A stretch of 64,000 nucleotides of DNA from Corynebacterium diphtheriae. Its GTDB lineage: Bacteria > Actinomycetota > Actinomycetes > Mycobacteriales > Mycobacteriaceae. The stretch spans positions 992,001 to 1,056,000 of the forward strand of contig NZ_LN831026.1 in the NCBI RefSeq assembly GCF_001457455.1, read 5' to 3'. Below the pieces are notes generated by a model. It had not been told where the DNA came from. It did no database searches and worked only from the letters and a program-made list of their open reading frames with translations. A program made the translations under genes and the position numbers. Positions 37,516 through 46,702 of the stretch are shown piece after piece; position 1 is the first letter of the stretch, and the number at the start of each line of letters is the position of its first letter.

Positions 37516-37596
37516 ATGCCCCGTTCGTCTAGCGGCCTAGGACGTCGGCCTCTCACGCCGGTAACACGGGTTCAAATCCCGTACGGGGTACAAATA
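37516..37596 (+). repeat. Direct repeat copy 2 (tRNA-Glu unit)
   Basis: Identical to 33499-33579 over its length. Confidence 0.85.
37518..37590 (+). tRNA. tRNA-Glu (CTC), copy 2
   Basis: Same sequence as the gene at 33501. It has its own terminator and stands alone before ppc. Confidence 0.93.
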
Positions 37597-37627
37597 AAGC
37601 AGCCAACGAAAGTTGGCTGCTTTTCTC
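37596..37627 (+). terminator. tRNA-Glu 2 terminator
   Basis: GCAGCCAAC pairs with GTTGGCTGC around a GAAA loop, followed by TTTTCTCTTT. Confidence 0.9.
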
Positions 37628-37767
37628 TTTATCTCGGCGCCCTCTTCCTGCCCCGAACCTAACCTACATGGGGGATATGCGCACCAATATGCCGAGCAGG
37701 CTTGGTGATCTGCGCTACATTGATGGGCACACTTTGTATCCATCACTTTTGTAGGAAGGCTGAGCTC

Positions 37768-40476
37768 GTGACTGCTGCCATTTCTGATCGTGTCCGTGAA
37801 GATATTCGATTGCTGGGACGCGTACTAGGACGAGTTATTGCGCAGCAAGAGGGCGAAGAAGTCTATGAGCTGGTAGAAGCTACTAGACGCATGGCGTTTG
37901 ATGTTTCTCATGGTGACGCTGATCCTGAAGATTTAATGGTGATTTTTAGGGATCTTGATATCACTAAGACCAACCTTGTTGCTCGTGCTTTTAGTTATTT
38001 TGCGCTGCTGGCTAATTTGGTTGAGGATCTTGATGATGAATCCGTAGAGGCGGATGTTTCATTGCGTAAAACTTTTGCCAAGCTTAAGCGGGAGGGGGTG
38101 TCTGCAGCTGATGCTGCGAGTGTGATTCGTAGTGCTGAGGTTGCACCGGTGCTTACGGCGCATCCTACGGAGACGCGTCGTCGTACGGTGTTTGATACTC
38201 AGACTCGGATCAAGCAGTTGCTCAAAGACGCCCATCATGGTGGGGATATGCAGGTCATTGAGCAGGAAATGTATCTGCGGATGACGCTCTTGTGGCAAAC
38301 CGCGCTGATTCGTATTGCGCGTCCAACGCTGGAGGATGAGATCGATGTGGGGTTGCGCTATTACAAGAAGTCACTCTTGGAGCAGGTTCCTGCGTTGAAT
38401 CGTTCGATCCGTCATTCTATGAGGGAGACGTTTGGTCTGCAGCTGCCAGATATTGCGGTGATGCGTCCTGGCTCGTGGATTGGTGGCGATCACGATGGTA
38501 ATCCGTATGTTAATGCTCGTACCTTGACGTACGCGACGCGTCAGGCCGCCAAGACAGTGGCGCGTTATTACGTGGAGCAGTTGGGTGAACTGGAACGCGA
38601 GCTGTCGCTGTCTGATCGTTATTCTTCGTGCTCCAAGGAGCTGCTTGCGTTGGCCGAGGCTTCGGGTAACAACTGGGAATCGCGTGTTGATGAGCCGTAT
38701 CGTCGTGCAGTCTATGGGATGCGCGCCCGTATGAAGTCCAATGTGGACGCTTTGGAGCGTCCGGAGAAAACAGCGGGGAAGAAGTCGTCGAAACGCACGC
38801 CTTATGCAACTCCTGAGGAGTTCTTGCGCGATCTTGATGTGATTGATCGATCATTGCGTGCGCACAATGATGATGTGATCGCTGATGATCGGCTAGCGCG
38901 TATCCGCTCGGCTGTAACCACTTTTGGGTTCCATTTGTACACTCTCGATATCCGTCAGAATTCTGAGTCTTTTGAGGCTGTGATCGAGGAGGTATTCGCG
39001 GCAGCGCGTCGTGTACCCGGCGGTAAGCGTTATTCGGAGCTTGCTGAGGCAGAAAAGGTTGAGCTGCTTATCCAGGAGCTGCAAACTCCGCGTCCGCTGT
39101 TGTTCCCCGGCGCGCTTGAGGTCGAGGATGCGTTTAGCGCTGATACCACTAAGGAATTGGGGATTTTCTTAGCGGCGGCTCAGGCGGTGCGGGATTTCGG
39201 ATCGCGGTCAATTGCGCATTGCATTATTTCGATGACGGCTACGGTGTCCGACATTTTGGAGCCTATGGTGCTTTTGAAGGAAGTCGGATTGCGTGATGTT
39301 GATGTGGTTCCGCTTTTTGAGACTATCGACGATCTTCGCTGCGGTGCTGCTATTTTGCGCGAGCTGTGGTCGCATCCGTTTTATCGTGAGCATCTTCGTG
39401 CCCGTGGGGATATCCAAGAGGTGATGTTGGGGTATTCCGATTCCAACAAGGACGGCGGGTATCTGCAAGCTAACTGGGCGTTGTATGATGCTGAGCTGGG
39501 CTTGGTGGAGTTGTGCCGTGAGCACAATATTGAGTTGCGTTTGGCTCATGGCCGTGGTGGCGCTGTGGGCCGTGGTGGTGGACCTACTTACGATGCGATT
39601 TTGGCGCAGCCGAAGGGTGCGGTGTCGGGTTCTGTTCGTATTACGGAGCAGGGTGAGGTGATTTCTGCGAAGTATGGTGCGCCTGAGACGGCGCGCCGTC
39701 ACTTGGAGGCGTTTGTTTCGGGGACGTTGGAGGCGTCGCTTCTCGATACTGAGCCGATTGCGGATCCGGATCGTGCGTATGCGATTATGCGTGATCTTGC
39801 TGGCTTTAGTGGTCAGAGGTATCAGGAGTTGGTGGGAGATCCTGGGTTTATTGAGTACTTCACGCAGTCGACTCCATTGCATGAGATTGGTGAGCTTAAT
39901 CTGGGGTCGCGTCCTGCTGCGCGTAAGCAAACGACAGCTATTTCAGATCTTCGTGCTATTCCGTGGGTGTTGTCGTGGTCGCAGTCGCGGACCAATATTC
40001 CTGGTTGGTTTGGTGTTGGTAGCGCGGTGAGCCGTTTTGTATCGGCGGTGCCGGAGAAGGACCGAGAGTCACGGTGGCAGGAGCTGCGTGATTTGTATGC
40101 AACGTGGCCATTTTTCCGCTCGGTGATGTCAAATATGGCTCAGGTTATGGCCAAGGCAGAGATCTCGCTGGCAAGGTTGTATGCCGATTTGGTGGATGAT
40201 CCCGAGGTTGCTGACCGGATTTATGCGTTGATTGCAGAAGAATTTGAACTTACGCGTCGTGCATATTTGGCTATTACTGGTAATGAGGCACTGGTGTCGG
40301 AAAACCAGCGCCAAGCCCGTTCACTTAAGCGGCGTTACCCGTATTTGCTACCGCTTAACGCCATTCAGCTGGAGTTGCTGCGGCGTTATCGTGGTGGCGA
40401 TGATCAATTCTTGGTGTCTAAGACTATTCAGGTCACCATGAATGGTTTGGCCACTGCGTTGCGTAATGCGGGGTAG
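37768..40476 (+). CDS. ppc: Phosphoenolpyruvate carboxylase
   Basis: Carboxylates PEP to oxaloacetate to refill the TCA cycle and supply aspartate-family amino acids. Catalytic His in VLTAHPTETRRRTV, Arg/Gly loop HGRGGAVGRGGGPTYDAI, Lys in GYSDSNKDGGY, and the C-terminal MNGLATALRNAG. GTG 37768 is chosen: AGGAAGG lies about 10 nt upstream and MTAAISDRVREDIRLLGRVL matches recalled C. glutamicum PEPC, whereas the upstream extension does not. 902 aa, close to the usual 880-920. It is convergent with the zinc-ribbon gene; only 9 nt separate them. Confidence 0.96.
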   Translation: MTAAISDRVREDIRLLGRVLGRVIAQQEGEEVYELVEATRRMAFDVSHGDADPEDLMVIFRDLDITKTNLVARAFSYFALLANLVEDLDDESVEADVSLRKTFAKLKREGVSAADAASVIRSAEVAPVLTAHPTETRRRTVFDTQTRIKQLLKDAHHGGDMQVIEQEMYLRMTLLWQTALIRIARPTLEDEIDVGLRYYKKSLLEQVPALNRSIRHSMRETFGLQLPDIAVMRPGSWIGGDHDGNPYVNARTLTYATRQAAKTVARYYVEQLGELERELSLSDRYSSCSKELLALAEASGNNWESRVDEPYRRAVYGMRARMKSNVDALERPEKTAGKKSSKRTPYATPEEFLRDLDVIDRSLRAHNDDVIADDRLARIRSAVTTFGFHLYTLDIRQNSESFEAVIEEVFAAARRVPGGKRYSELAEAEKVELLIQELQTPRPLLFPGALEVEDAFSADTTKELGIFLAAAQAVRDFGSRSIAHCIISMTATVSDILEPMVLLKEVGLRDVDVVPLFETIDDLRCGAAILRELWSHPFYREHLRARGDIQEVMLGYSDSNKDGGYLQANWALYDAELGLVELCREHNIELRLAHGRGGAVGRGGGPTYDAILAQPKGAVSGSVRITEQGEVISAKYGAPETARRHLEAFVSGTLEASLLDTEPIADPDRAYAIMRDLAGFSGQRYQELVGDPGFIEYFTQSTPLHEIGELNLGSRPAARKQTTAISDLRAIPWVLSWSQSRTNIPGWFGVGSAVSRFVSAVPEKDRESRWQELRDLYATWPFFRSVMSNMAQVMAKAEISLARLYADLVDDPEVADRIYALIAEEFELTRRAYLAITGNEALVSENQRQARSLKRRYPYLLPLNAIQLELLRRYRGGDDQFLVSKTIQVTMNGLATALRNAG

Positions 40477-40485
40477 GAAGGGGAT

Positions 40486-40875
40486 CTATACGATCTTTTT
40501 CACCACTGCTGGTTTGAGGATCATCTGGCCGAAGCCGTCGATTTTGCATTCGATGTAGTGATCCTCAGGGCCGGTACCTACTTCCGGCTTGAGGCGGATG
40601 TTGCGGGCTTTCATGCCGGATTTAAGTGGCTGTTGGGCACCTTTGACCTTGATGGTTTTGGTGATGGAGACGGTGTCGCCGTCGCTTAGAACGTTTCCTA
40701 CGGAATCGACAATCACCGTGGAGGTTTCTTCTGGGTCAGCTGTGGCAGTGTCGGTAGAAAACTCGTGGGCGCATTCGGGGCATACGATCAGCGGTGGCAT
40801 CTCGTAGGTGTATTCAGATTCGCACTCTGGGCACGGTGGCAAGGTGTCTAGACCTTGGGCTTGGGTATCAGTCAC
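40486..40875 (-). CDS. PhnA/YjdM-type zinc-ribbon protein
   Basis: N-terminal zinc ribbon with CPECESEYTYEMPPLIVCPEC (two CPxC knuckles, about residues 15-36) and a C-terminal beta domain with DSVGNVLSDGDTVSITKTIKVKG and GFGQMILKP. This matches YjdM/PhnA, an alkylphosphonate-cluster protein of uncertain role despite its name. 129 aa here; E. coli YjdM is about 111. Confidence 0.85.
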   Translation of the reverse strand: MTDTQAQGLDTLPPCPECESEYTYEMPPLIVCPECAHEFSTDTATADPEETSTVIVDSVGNVLSDGDTVSITKTIKVKGAQQPLKSGMKARNIRLKPEVGTGPEDHYIECKIDGFGQMILKPAVVKKIV

Positions 40876-40918
40876 GAGGAAACATCCTAAAACATCACCG
40901 TGCCAAAGTTGCTATTTC

Positions 40919-41911
40919 TTAACTGTGAGAGTGGTCCAAGGTGACGGTGTATCCGAGATCTTTGACTAGTGCCATGTCACTGGCGATGGTGGTGCCGGTG
41001 GTGGTGAGCATGTCGCCGCTGATGGCGGAGTTTGCGCCGGATTGGAAGCAGGCCTTGCCGTCGTCGCCAAGTAGTTCGCGGCCGCCGGCGAGCCTAATTG
41101 CCGCTTGGGGGAGGATAAAACGAAAGATGGCTACGCAGCGTTGTACTTCTTCGGGGCGTAATTGTTCGGTTCCAGCCAGCGGGGTGCCTTCGATGGCCAC
41201 GAGTACGTTGACGGGGAATGAGTTGACCCCGAGCTCACGGGCGGATAGTGCCATGTCGATGCGGTCTTCCATGGACTCGCCAAGCCCTAGGATTCCGCCG
41301 GAGCATAGGCTCATGCCTTCGTCGCGTGCTGCTTGTAGGGTTGCGATTTTATCGTCAAAGGTGTGTGAGGTGCAGATGCTCGGGAAGTATGCGCGGGAGG
41401 TTTCTAGGTTGCAGTGCACGCGAGAAATACCGGCATCGTGGAGAGCTTGGAAATCTTCGGCGCTTAGTAAACCTGCGGAGATACATACTTCGATGCCGAC
41501 TTCTTGTTTGATTCGGCGTACGCCCTCGCAAATGTGGCGGACCTCGTCGCGGCGTAGCTTGCGGCCGGAGGTGACGATGGAAAATCGGATTACGCCTTTG
41601 TCTTTGTTTTCTTGTGCTTGTCGTACGAGTTCGTCTGCGGTGATCAGCGGGTAAGAGTCCACGCTGATGGTGGGGTACCTGATGCTTTGCGCGCAGAAGG
41701 TGCAGTTTTCTGGGCATCGACCGGATTTGGCGTTGATGATGCTGCACATGTCGAATCCGTCGCCACACATCTGGGCGCGGATGCGGTCGGCTGCTGCGCT
41801 GAGTTCGTCAAGGGGTGCGTCGATAAGCGAGAGGGCCTCGTCTCGCGTGATGGCGGTGCCGGCAAGTACTGATGCTTCGAGATCCTGAACTGTGTTCAAT
41901 GTGGCAGTCAT
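40919..41911 (-). CDS. bioB: Biotin synthase
   Basis: Radical SAM enzyme that inserts sulfur into dethiobiotin. The SAM cluster motif is GRCPENCTFCAQS (C-x3-C-x2-C, residues about 64-76); later VHCNLETSRAYFPSI and GGILGLGESMEDRIDMA. 330 aa. It stands alone here, without bioA or bioD. Two 13-bp motifs at the start look like a biotin repressor site. A TCAATA -10 near 41917-41922 would give a leaderless start. Biotin is needed for acetyl- and acyl-CoA carboxylases of mycolate synthesis. Confidence 0.95.
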   Translation of the reverse strand: MTATLNTVQDLEASVLAGTAITRDEALSLIDAPLDELSAAADRIRAQMCGDGFDMCSIINAKSGRCPENCTFCAQSIRYPTISVDSYPLITADELVRQAQENKDKGVIRFSIVTSGRKLRRDEVRHICEGVRRIKQEVGIEVCISAGLLSAEDFQALHDAGISRVHCNLETSRAYFPSICTSHTFDDKIATLQAARDEGMSLCSGGILGLGESMEDRIDMALSARELGVNSFPVNVLVAIEGTPLAGTEQLRPEEVQRCVAIFRFILPQAAIRLAGGRELLGDDGKACFQSGANSAISGDMLTTTGTTIASDMALVKDLGYTVTLDHSHS

Positions 41912-41933
41912 AGTCCCTATTGAACACCTTTCA
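41886..41933 (-). promoter_or_regulatory. Paired TGAAC-N3-TTCA operator motifs at bioB
   Basis: TGAACTGTGTTCA (41886-41898, inside the first codons) and TGAACACCTTTCA (41921-41933, over the -10) are 35 bp apart. They resemble the 13-bp BioQ repressor motif that I recall from C. glutamicum biotin genes. A BioQ-like gene is not in the window. Confidence 0.6.
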
Positions 41934-41991
41934 ATCGCAAAGATCTGCTGTAACGACTGTGGTGTTCGACGCGTTAGCTTAGGATGATCTC

Positions 41992-42549
41992 ATGATCAGC
42001 CCGCGACTCGCCCACGCAATCTCCATTGCCGCCTATGCCCATCGCAATCAGATACGCAAAGCCACCAGCATCCCTTATATCTGTCACCCGTATTCGGTGA
42101 TGGTGATAGCCCAAAGCTGTACGTGCGATGAGGACGTGTTTATCGCAGCGTTGCTTCACGACGTCCTCGAAGACGCGGCCGAGGAGTATTCCGAGCATGA
42201 AATGCTCAACGATTTTGGCCCCCGAGTGGTGTCTATCGTGAAGGAGGTGACTAAAGATTCGAGCTTGTCCATGTGGCAAGAGCGTGCGGATTCCTACTTA
42301 ACGCACCTCGAAACCGCTAGCCATGAGGCACTCATTGTGTGTTTAGCTGATAAAACCCACAACCTCATGTCCATGGTGGCGGATTATGAGGCTGTGGGTG
42401 ATGCTTTGTGGGCGCGGTTTAATGCCGGAAAAGATCGCCAATTATGGTGGTATTCCAGCGTGTGGGATGTGCTGGAGCGCAGGCTTGGCAAAGATTTTCC
42501 AGGGGTGGCGGACTATGCCCGCCTGCTGAGCATGTTTGCTAAGGCGTAA
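41992..42549 (+). CDS. Small HD-domain hydrolase, MESH1/SpoT-hydrolase-like
   Basis: 185 aa with the RelA/SpoT hydrolase layout: IPYICHPYSVMVIA (first His), FIAALLHDVLEDAAEE (HDxxED) and CLADKTHNLMSM (D-K-x-H-N). These are the residues that bind Mn and the (p)ppGpp in stand-alone alarmone hydrolases. No synthetase domain. It may therefore lower alarmone levels, or act on another pyrophosphorylated nucleotide (inference). TAGGAT (41980-41985) gives a leaderless start at the ATG. Confidence 0.8.
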   Translation: MISPRLAHAISIAAYAHRNQIRKATSIPYICHPYSVMVIAQSCTCDEDVFIAALLHDVLEDAAEEYSEHEMLNDFGPRVVSIVKEVTKDSSLSMWQERADSYLTHLETASHEALIVCLADKTHNLMSMVADYEAVGDALWARFNAGKDRQLWWYSSVWDVLERRLGKDFPGVADYARLLSMFAKA

Positions 42550-42559
42550 TGAGTAATGC

Positions 42560-43285
42560 CTAGAGTGATTGCGATAGATGTGCCGCAGCTTCGGTTAGTT
42601 GCTGTGACCATAGTGTGGAAGGTGATGGGCGCAGGCGCTCGGTGGGGCCGGAGATAGACAGTACGGCGATGAAAAGACCTTCGCTGTCGAAGACGGGGGC
42701 AGAAATACTTGCGAGGCCAACTTCGCGTTCGCTAATCGATTCCGACCAGCCGCGGTCGCGGGCCTCTTCAAGGTCTTCGGGGGTAAACTGCGCCCCCGAT
42801 GCCAGCATGGCATCGCGCAATGTAGGGGAGGAGTAGGCAAGAAAGACCTTTGCTGCGGATCCAGCGGTCAGTGGTAGTCGTGTGCCCACGGGGACGGTGT
42901 TTTGTAGTCCAATGGTGGGCTCTTGGGCTGCAATACATACACGGGTTGCGCCTGCGAGTTGGTACAGCTGCACGGATTCGCCAGTTTCGTTCATGAGGCT
43001 AGTCATGATCGGGGTGGCTACGTCGATAAGCTTGGTGGAGCTACCGGCCCCGAGCGAGCTCAAGACTGCGCCGATGGTCCATTTGCCATCGGAGGTACGT
43101 GTCAGGATGTTATGGGTTTCTAGCGCTGTGGCCAGTCTGTGTGCTGTGGCTCGGGGGAGATTGGTCACGTCGCACAGTTCGGTGAGCGATAGTGGACGTT
43201 CCGCGACTGCGAGCATGATGGAGACAGCGCGGTCGAGAACCTTAATGCCGCTTGTTGCAGCAGGATCTGTGTTAATCTTTCCCAT
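42560..43285 (-). CDS. ltbR: IclR-type repressor of leuCD
   Basis: N-terminal winged HTH (SGIKVLDRAVSIM, LSLTELCDVTNLPRATAHRLATAL, about residues 12-65) and C-terminal IclR effector domain (ESVQLYQLAGATRVCIAA, LPLTAGSAAKVFLA). Its divergent position beside leuC matches LtbR of C. glutamicum, which represses leuB, leuCD and trp genes. ATG 43285 is preferred: TAATAT (43298-43293, minus) lies 7 nt upstream, giving a leaderless mRNA; the frame opens at 43321. 241 aa. Confidence 0.9.
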   Translation of the reverse strand: MGKINTDPAATSGIKVLDRAVSIMLAVAERPLSLTELCDVTNLPRATAHRLATALETHNILTRTSDGKWTIGAVLSSLGAGSSTKLIDVATPIMTSLMNETGESVQLYQLAGATRVCIAAQEPTIGLQNTVPVGTRLPLTAGSAAKVFLAYSSPTLRDAMLASGAQFTPEDLEEARDRGWSESISEREVGLASISAPVFDSEGLFIAVLSISGPTERLRPSPSTLWSQQLTEAAAHLSQSL

Positions 43286-43374
43286 GAGATGAATATTAGC
43301 ATTCCATTGCGCGGGATTCACCTGTGGGTCGTTTGATGTAGTGGAAAATTTATGTAGAAGAGGTGATTCGATTC
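43286..43374. promoter_or_regulatory. ltbR-leuC divergent control region
   Basis: 89 bp between the divergent starts, with the ltbR -10 at 43293-43298. TTCCA (43302-43306) and TGGAA (43340-43344) are possible half-sites; the LtbR site is expected here but I cannot define it. Confidence 0.4.
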
Positions 43375-44817
43375 ATGACCAGCCCCATGACATCGAAGGA
43401 TTCAAAACTCACGCTCGCTGAAAAAGTCTGGCGTGACCACGTCGTTTCTCAAGGAGAAGGCGACCAACCAGATCTTATCTTCATTGACCTTCAATTACTG
43501 CATGAAGTCACCTCACCTCAGGCTTTCGACGGTCTGCGCATGGCCGGACGTACACTGCGACACCCAGAACTGCACCTAGCCACCGAAGACCACAACGTTC
43601 CCACCGAGGGAATCCACAACGGCTCCCTGCTAGAAATCAACGACCTTGTCTCACGCACCCAGGTAGAAACCCTGCGGAAAAACTGCGAAGAATTTGGAGT
43701 GCGCCTCCACGCCATGGGCGATAAAAAACAAGGCATCGTGCACCAGGTAGGCCCACAATTAGGTGCCACCCAGCCAGGCATGACCATCGTGTGCGGCGAC
43801 TCGCACACCTCCACGCACGGAGCCTTCGGTGCTATGGCCTTTGGTATCGGAACCTCTGAGGTAGAACATGTGATGGCAACACAAACGCTGTCGCTAAAAC
43901 CATTTAAGACCATGGCCATTAATGTCACCGGCGAGCTGCAACCAGGGGTCACCGCAAAAGACCTCATTTTGGCGGTCATCGCAACCATCGGCACCGGCGG
44001 CGGACAAGGCCACGTGATCGAATACCGCGGTGAAGCAATCGAAAAACTGTCCATGGAAGCGCGCATGACAGTCTGCAACATGTCCATCGAAGCAGGTGCT
44101 CGCGCCGGCATGATCGCCCCCGACGAGACCACATTCGACTACATCAAAGGCCGCGAAATGGCGCCCACCGGCCAAGACTGGGACGACGCCGTGGCCTACT
44201 GGAAGACCCTGCCCACCGACGAAGGAGCCGAATTCGATACCGAAATCACTATCGACGGCTCCGCGATCACACCATTTATCACATGGGGAACAAACCCAGG
44301 CCAAGGCCTACCGCTGTCAAGCGTCGTGCCCTCGCCAGAGGACTTCCCAGGAGATAACGAAAAAGTCGCAGCCGAAAAAGCACTCGCCTACATGGGACTA
44401 ACCCCAGGAACCCCACTACGCGACATTGCCATCGACACAGTCTTCCTCGGATCCTGCACCAACGCCCGCATGGATGACCTCCGCATTGCAGCCGACATCC
44501 TGCGCGGCCGAAGCATCGCCGACTCCGTGCGCATGATGGTCGTCCCATCCTCAACCATGATTAAAGAGCAAGCAGAGGCAGAAGGCCTAGACAAGATCTT
44601 CATCGAAGCCGGCGCACAATGGCGTACCGCAGGATGCTCCATGTGTCTAGGAATGAACCCCGATCAACTCACCCCAGGCGAGCGCTGTGCATCCACCTCG
44701 AACCGCAACTTCGAAGGCCGCCAAGGCCCAGGCGGACGCACCCACTTGGTATCACCAGCAGTTGCCGCCGCAACCGCAATCAAGGGAACCCTGGCAAGCC
44801 CCGCCGATCTGGACTAA
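43375..44817 (+). CDS. leuC: 3-isopropylmalate dehydratase large subunit
   Basis: Aconitase-family Fe-S enzyme, isomerises isopropylmalate with Leu[31 protein letters not shown] (first cluster Cys), [14 protein letters not shown] and [12 protein letters not shown] (remaining Cys), [21 protein letters not shown] 43375 gives [19 protein letters not shown], like C. glutamicum LeuC; the frame opens at a GTG 12 nt earlier. 480 aa. Coding-strand composition is rich in C and A with few G at third positions, unlike ppc, gpsA or ddl on the same strand. Confidence 0.96.
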   Translation: MTSPMTSKDSKLTLAEKVWRDHVVSQGEGDQPDLIFIDLQLLHEVTSPQAFDGLRMAGRTLRHPELHLATEDHNVPTEGIHNGSLLEINDLVSRTQVETLRKNCEEFGVRLHAMGDKKQGIVHQVGPQLGATQPGMTIVCGDSHTSTHGAFGAMAFGIGTSEVEHVMATQTLSLKPFKTMAINVTGELQPGVTAKDLILAVIATIGTGGGQGHVIEYRGEAIEKLSMEARMTVCNMSIEAGARAGMIAPDETTFDYIKGREMAPTGQDWDDAVAYWKTLPTDEGAEFDTEITIDGSAITPFITWGTNPGQGLPLSSVVPSPEDFPGDNEKVAAEKALAYMGLTPGTPLRDIAIDTVFLGSCTNARMDDLRIAADILRGRSIADSVRMMVVPSSTMIKEQAEAEGLDKIFIEAGAQWRTAGCSMCLGMNPDQLTPGERCASTSNRNFEGRQGPGGRTHLVSPAVAAATAIKGTLASPADLD

Positions 44818-44828
44818 GGAAGAAAACA

Positions 44829-45419
44829 ATGGAAAAATTCACCACCCACACCGGTGTCGGCGTACCGCTGACCCGCTCCAACGTCGACACCGACCAGATC
44901 ATCCCAGCCGTCTACCTCAAACGCGTCACCCGCACTGGATTCGAAGACGGACTCTTTAATAACTGGCGCACCAAGGACCCCAACTTTGTCCTTAACAACG
45001 AAGCCTACCGCAATGGATCCGTCCTCGTGGCTGGACCAGACTTTGGCACCGGATCATCACGCGAACACGCAGTATGGGCACTCAAAGACTACGGATTCGC
45101 CGTCGTCCTCTCATCACGATTCGCCGACATCTTCCGCGGAAACGCCGGAAAAGCCGGATTACTGGCAGCCCAAATGGAACAAACCGACATCGAGCTGCTA
45201 TGGAAACAACTCGAACAAACACCCGGCGCGCAGGTCACCGTAAGCCTCGAAGAACGCACCGTCACCTGCGAAGGAAACGTCTACCCATTCTTCGTCGACG
45301 ACTACACACGGTGGCGCCTCATGGAAGGCCTTGACGACGTAGGACTCACCCTGCGCAAAGAAGCCGAGATTGCAGCCTTTGAAGCACGCCGGCCATCCTT
45401 CAAACCGGTAACGCAATAA
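44829..45419 (+). CDS. leuD: 3-isopropylmalate dehydratase small subunit
   Basis: Swivel domain partner of LeuC. Contains [41 protein letters not shown] and [18 protein letters not shown]. 196 aa, the usual length. ATG 44829 has AAGGAAGA upstream and lies 11 nt after leuC. It shares the C/A-rich codon style of leuC. A bidirectional terminator follows. Confidence 0.96.
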   Translation: MEKFTTHTGVGVPLTRSNVDTDQIIPAVYLKRVTRTGFEDGLFNNWRTKDPNFVLNNEAYRNGSVLVAGPDFGTGSSREHAVWALKDYGFAVVLSSRFADIFRGNAGKAGLLAAQMEQTDIELLWKQLEQTPGAQVTVSLEERTVTCEGNVYPFFVDDYTRWRLMEGLDDVGLTLRKEAEIAAFEARRPSFKPVTQ

Positions 45420-45439
45420 CACCTCAGCCGCAAAGAAAA

Positions 45440-45478
45440 GTGGGGCTTCCTAGAGCGAACAACTCTACGAGGCCCCAC
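45440..45478. terminator. Bidirectional terminator between leuD and the NUDIX gene
   Basis: GTGGGG pairs with CCCCAC and the stem continues inward to TAGAG/CTCTA with mismatches. Confidence 0.75.
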
Positions 45479-45497
45479 AACTATGCCAGGAAAGCGA

Positions 45498-46508
45498 TTA
45501 CTTCACGCCCAAGGGGCTCACCAAATAATCCGCACCTGTTAGTTTGCCCTCGTGGAAAGACAGCACCCAAGCGCTAGCCTTCTTCGCTTCAATGGTCTCT
45601 AACGGCAAACGTCCCTGAGCGGACAACCATGCAATAGCATCAGGAATAAAAAGACCTTGGCTGACCACCACATGAGTACCAGGAGTTGCAATCAGCTCCT
45701 CACAAGCCTTCTGCGCAACCGTCATACGCGATAGCCACGCCTCATCATCAAAACGATCATCAACTACGACCTCCAACCCCGTAAGCTCAGATAGCGGTGC
45801 AGCGGTTTGCTGGCACCGCGCCGGGGTGGCGGAATGAATACTTGTTGGGCCGTAAGCTGCGAGCATGGGACCAAGTAGGTCTGCTTGGCGCTGGCCCTTT
45901 TTCTCCAGTGGTCGGATGCTGTCATTGCCTGCCCAATTGTGACGTTGATGTGCTTTAGCGTGACGCACCAAAATCACTCGAGTAGTGGTGGGCAACGCAA
46001 GACGTTTATAGGCCTTGTCTAGCACCAGGCGGTCCACGTCGTAGCTGAGAAGTTCTCGAGCCTCGGTGTAGGGGAGCCAGCGTAGTTCATCTACTTCGTT
46101 ATTTTCTTCGAAGGCTTCATCGTGGACTTGGGCGATCCAGTAGTACACCACTTTGGTGCGTTCGCCGACGGGGTAGGACACTTTCCCGAGAAGCTTTCCC
46201 AAGTGAACGTGGTGGCCAGTCTCTTCACGGATCTCGCGTTCAGCGGTGACCGGTAGCGATTCGCCTGGATCAACTTTGCCTTTGGCAAGGGACCAATCGT
46301 CGTAATGCGGGCGGTGGATTACGGCAAATTCCACTGCTGGGTTTTCCGTGATTGTGGAGCTGTGGCGCCATAGAACAGCACCCGCTGCCAGGGTTGGCTT
46401 GGAAAATTCTTTTGTGGGATGAGCCGAAATTGTTTGGTAGCGGCCTGTGATGTCGAAAGCTGACTGTTGGTCTTTGTCTACTTCGTGGAGCTTGTTAGAA
46501 GACGTCAT
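45498..46508 (-). CDS. NUDIX hydrolase fused to a histidine phosphatase (MutT1-like)
   Basis: The N-terminal NUDIX domain has GKVDPGESLPVTAEREIREETG (residues about 75-96, the GX5EX7REUXEEXGU box). The C-terminal half (about 178-336) is a histidine phosphatase with RHAKAHQRHNW. Mycobacterial MutT1 has the same order and removes 8-oxo-dGTP and diadenosine polyphosphates. 336 aa. Convergent with leuD and divergent from gpsA. Corynebacterial genomes keep it at this place. Confidence 0.88.
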   Translation of the reverse strand: MTSSNKLHEVDKDQQSAFDITGRYQTISAHPTKEFSKPTLAAGAVLWRHSSTITENPAVEFAVIHRPHYDDWSLAKGKVDPGESLPVTAEREIREETGHHVHLGKLLGKVSYPVGERTKVVYYWIAQVHDEAFEENNEVDELRWLPYTEARELLSYDVDRLVLDKAYKRLALPTTTRVILVRHAKAHQRHNWAGNDSIRPLEKKGQRQADLLGPMLAAYGPTSIHSATPARCQQTAAPLSELTGLEVVVDDRFDDEAWLSRMTVAQKACEELIATPGTHVVVSQGLFIPDAIAWLSAQGRLPLETIEAKKASAWVLSFHEGKLTGADYLVSPLGVK

Positions 46509-46702
46509 GAAAATGCGTGACCTTTCTCGCAGTGCATGCGGTTTTCAACAATCTTAAGCCTTGATCACGCCGTCGGTGGCATTGCCATCACCCCAATACC
46601 ATCGCATAGCAATAGTCTTATGTATAGGGAGATGCTGGGAACAGATATAGTCGAATACAACGAGTTTTATGGAGTGTATCCGTGCGAATTAGGAGGCAAG
46701 TG

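Noticed and set aside
39208..39930. 240-codon open frame opposite ppc
   Set aside because: Low-complexity Arg/Thr/Leu sequence on the antisense strand of a clear PEP carboxylase.
44619..44828. Upstream extension of leuD into leuC
   Set aside because: The open frame only overlaps leuC by chance; the LeuD N-terminus starts at ATG 44829.
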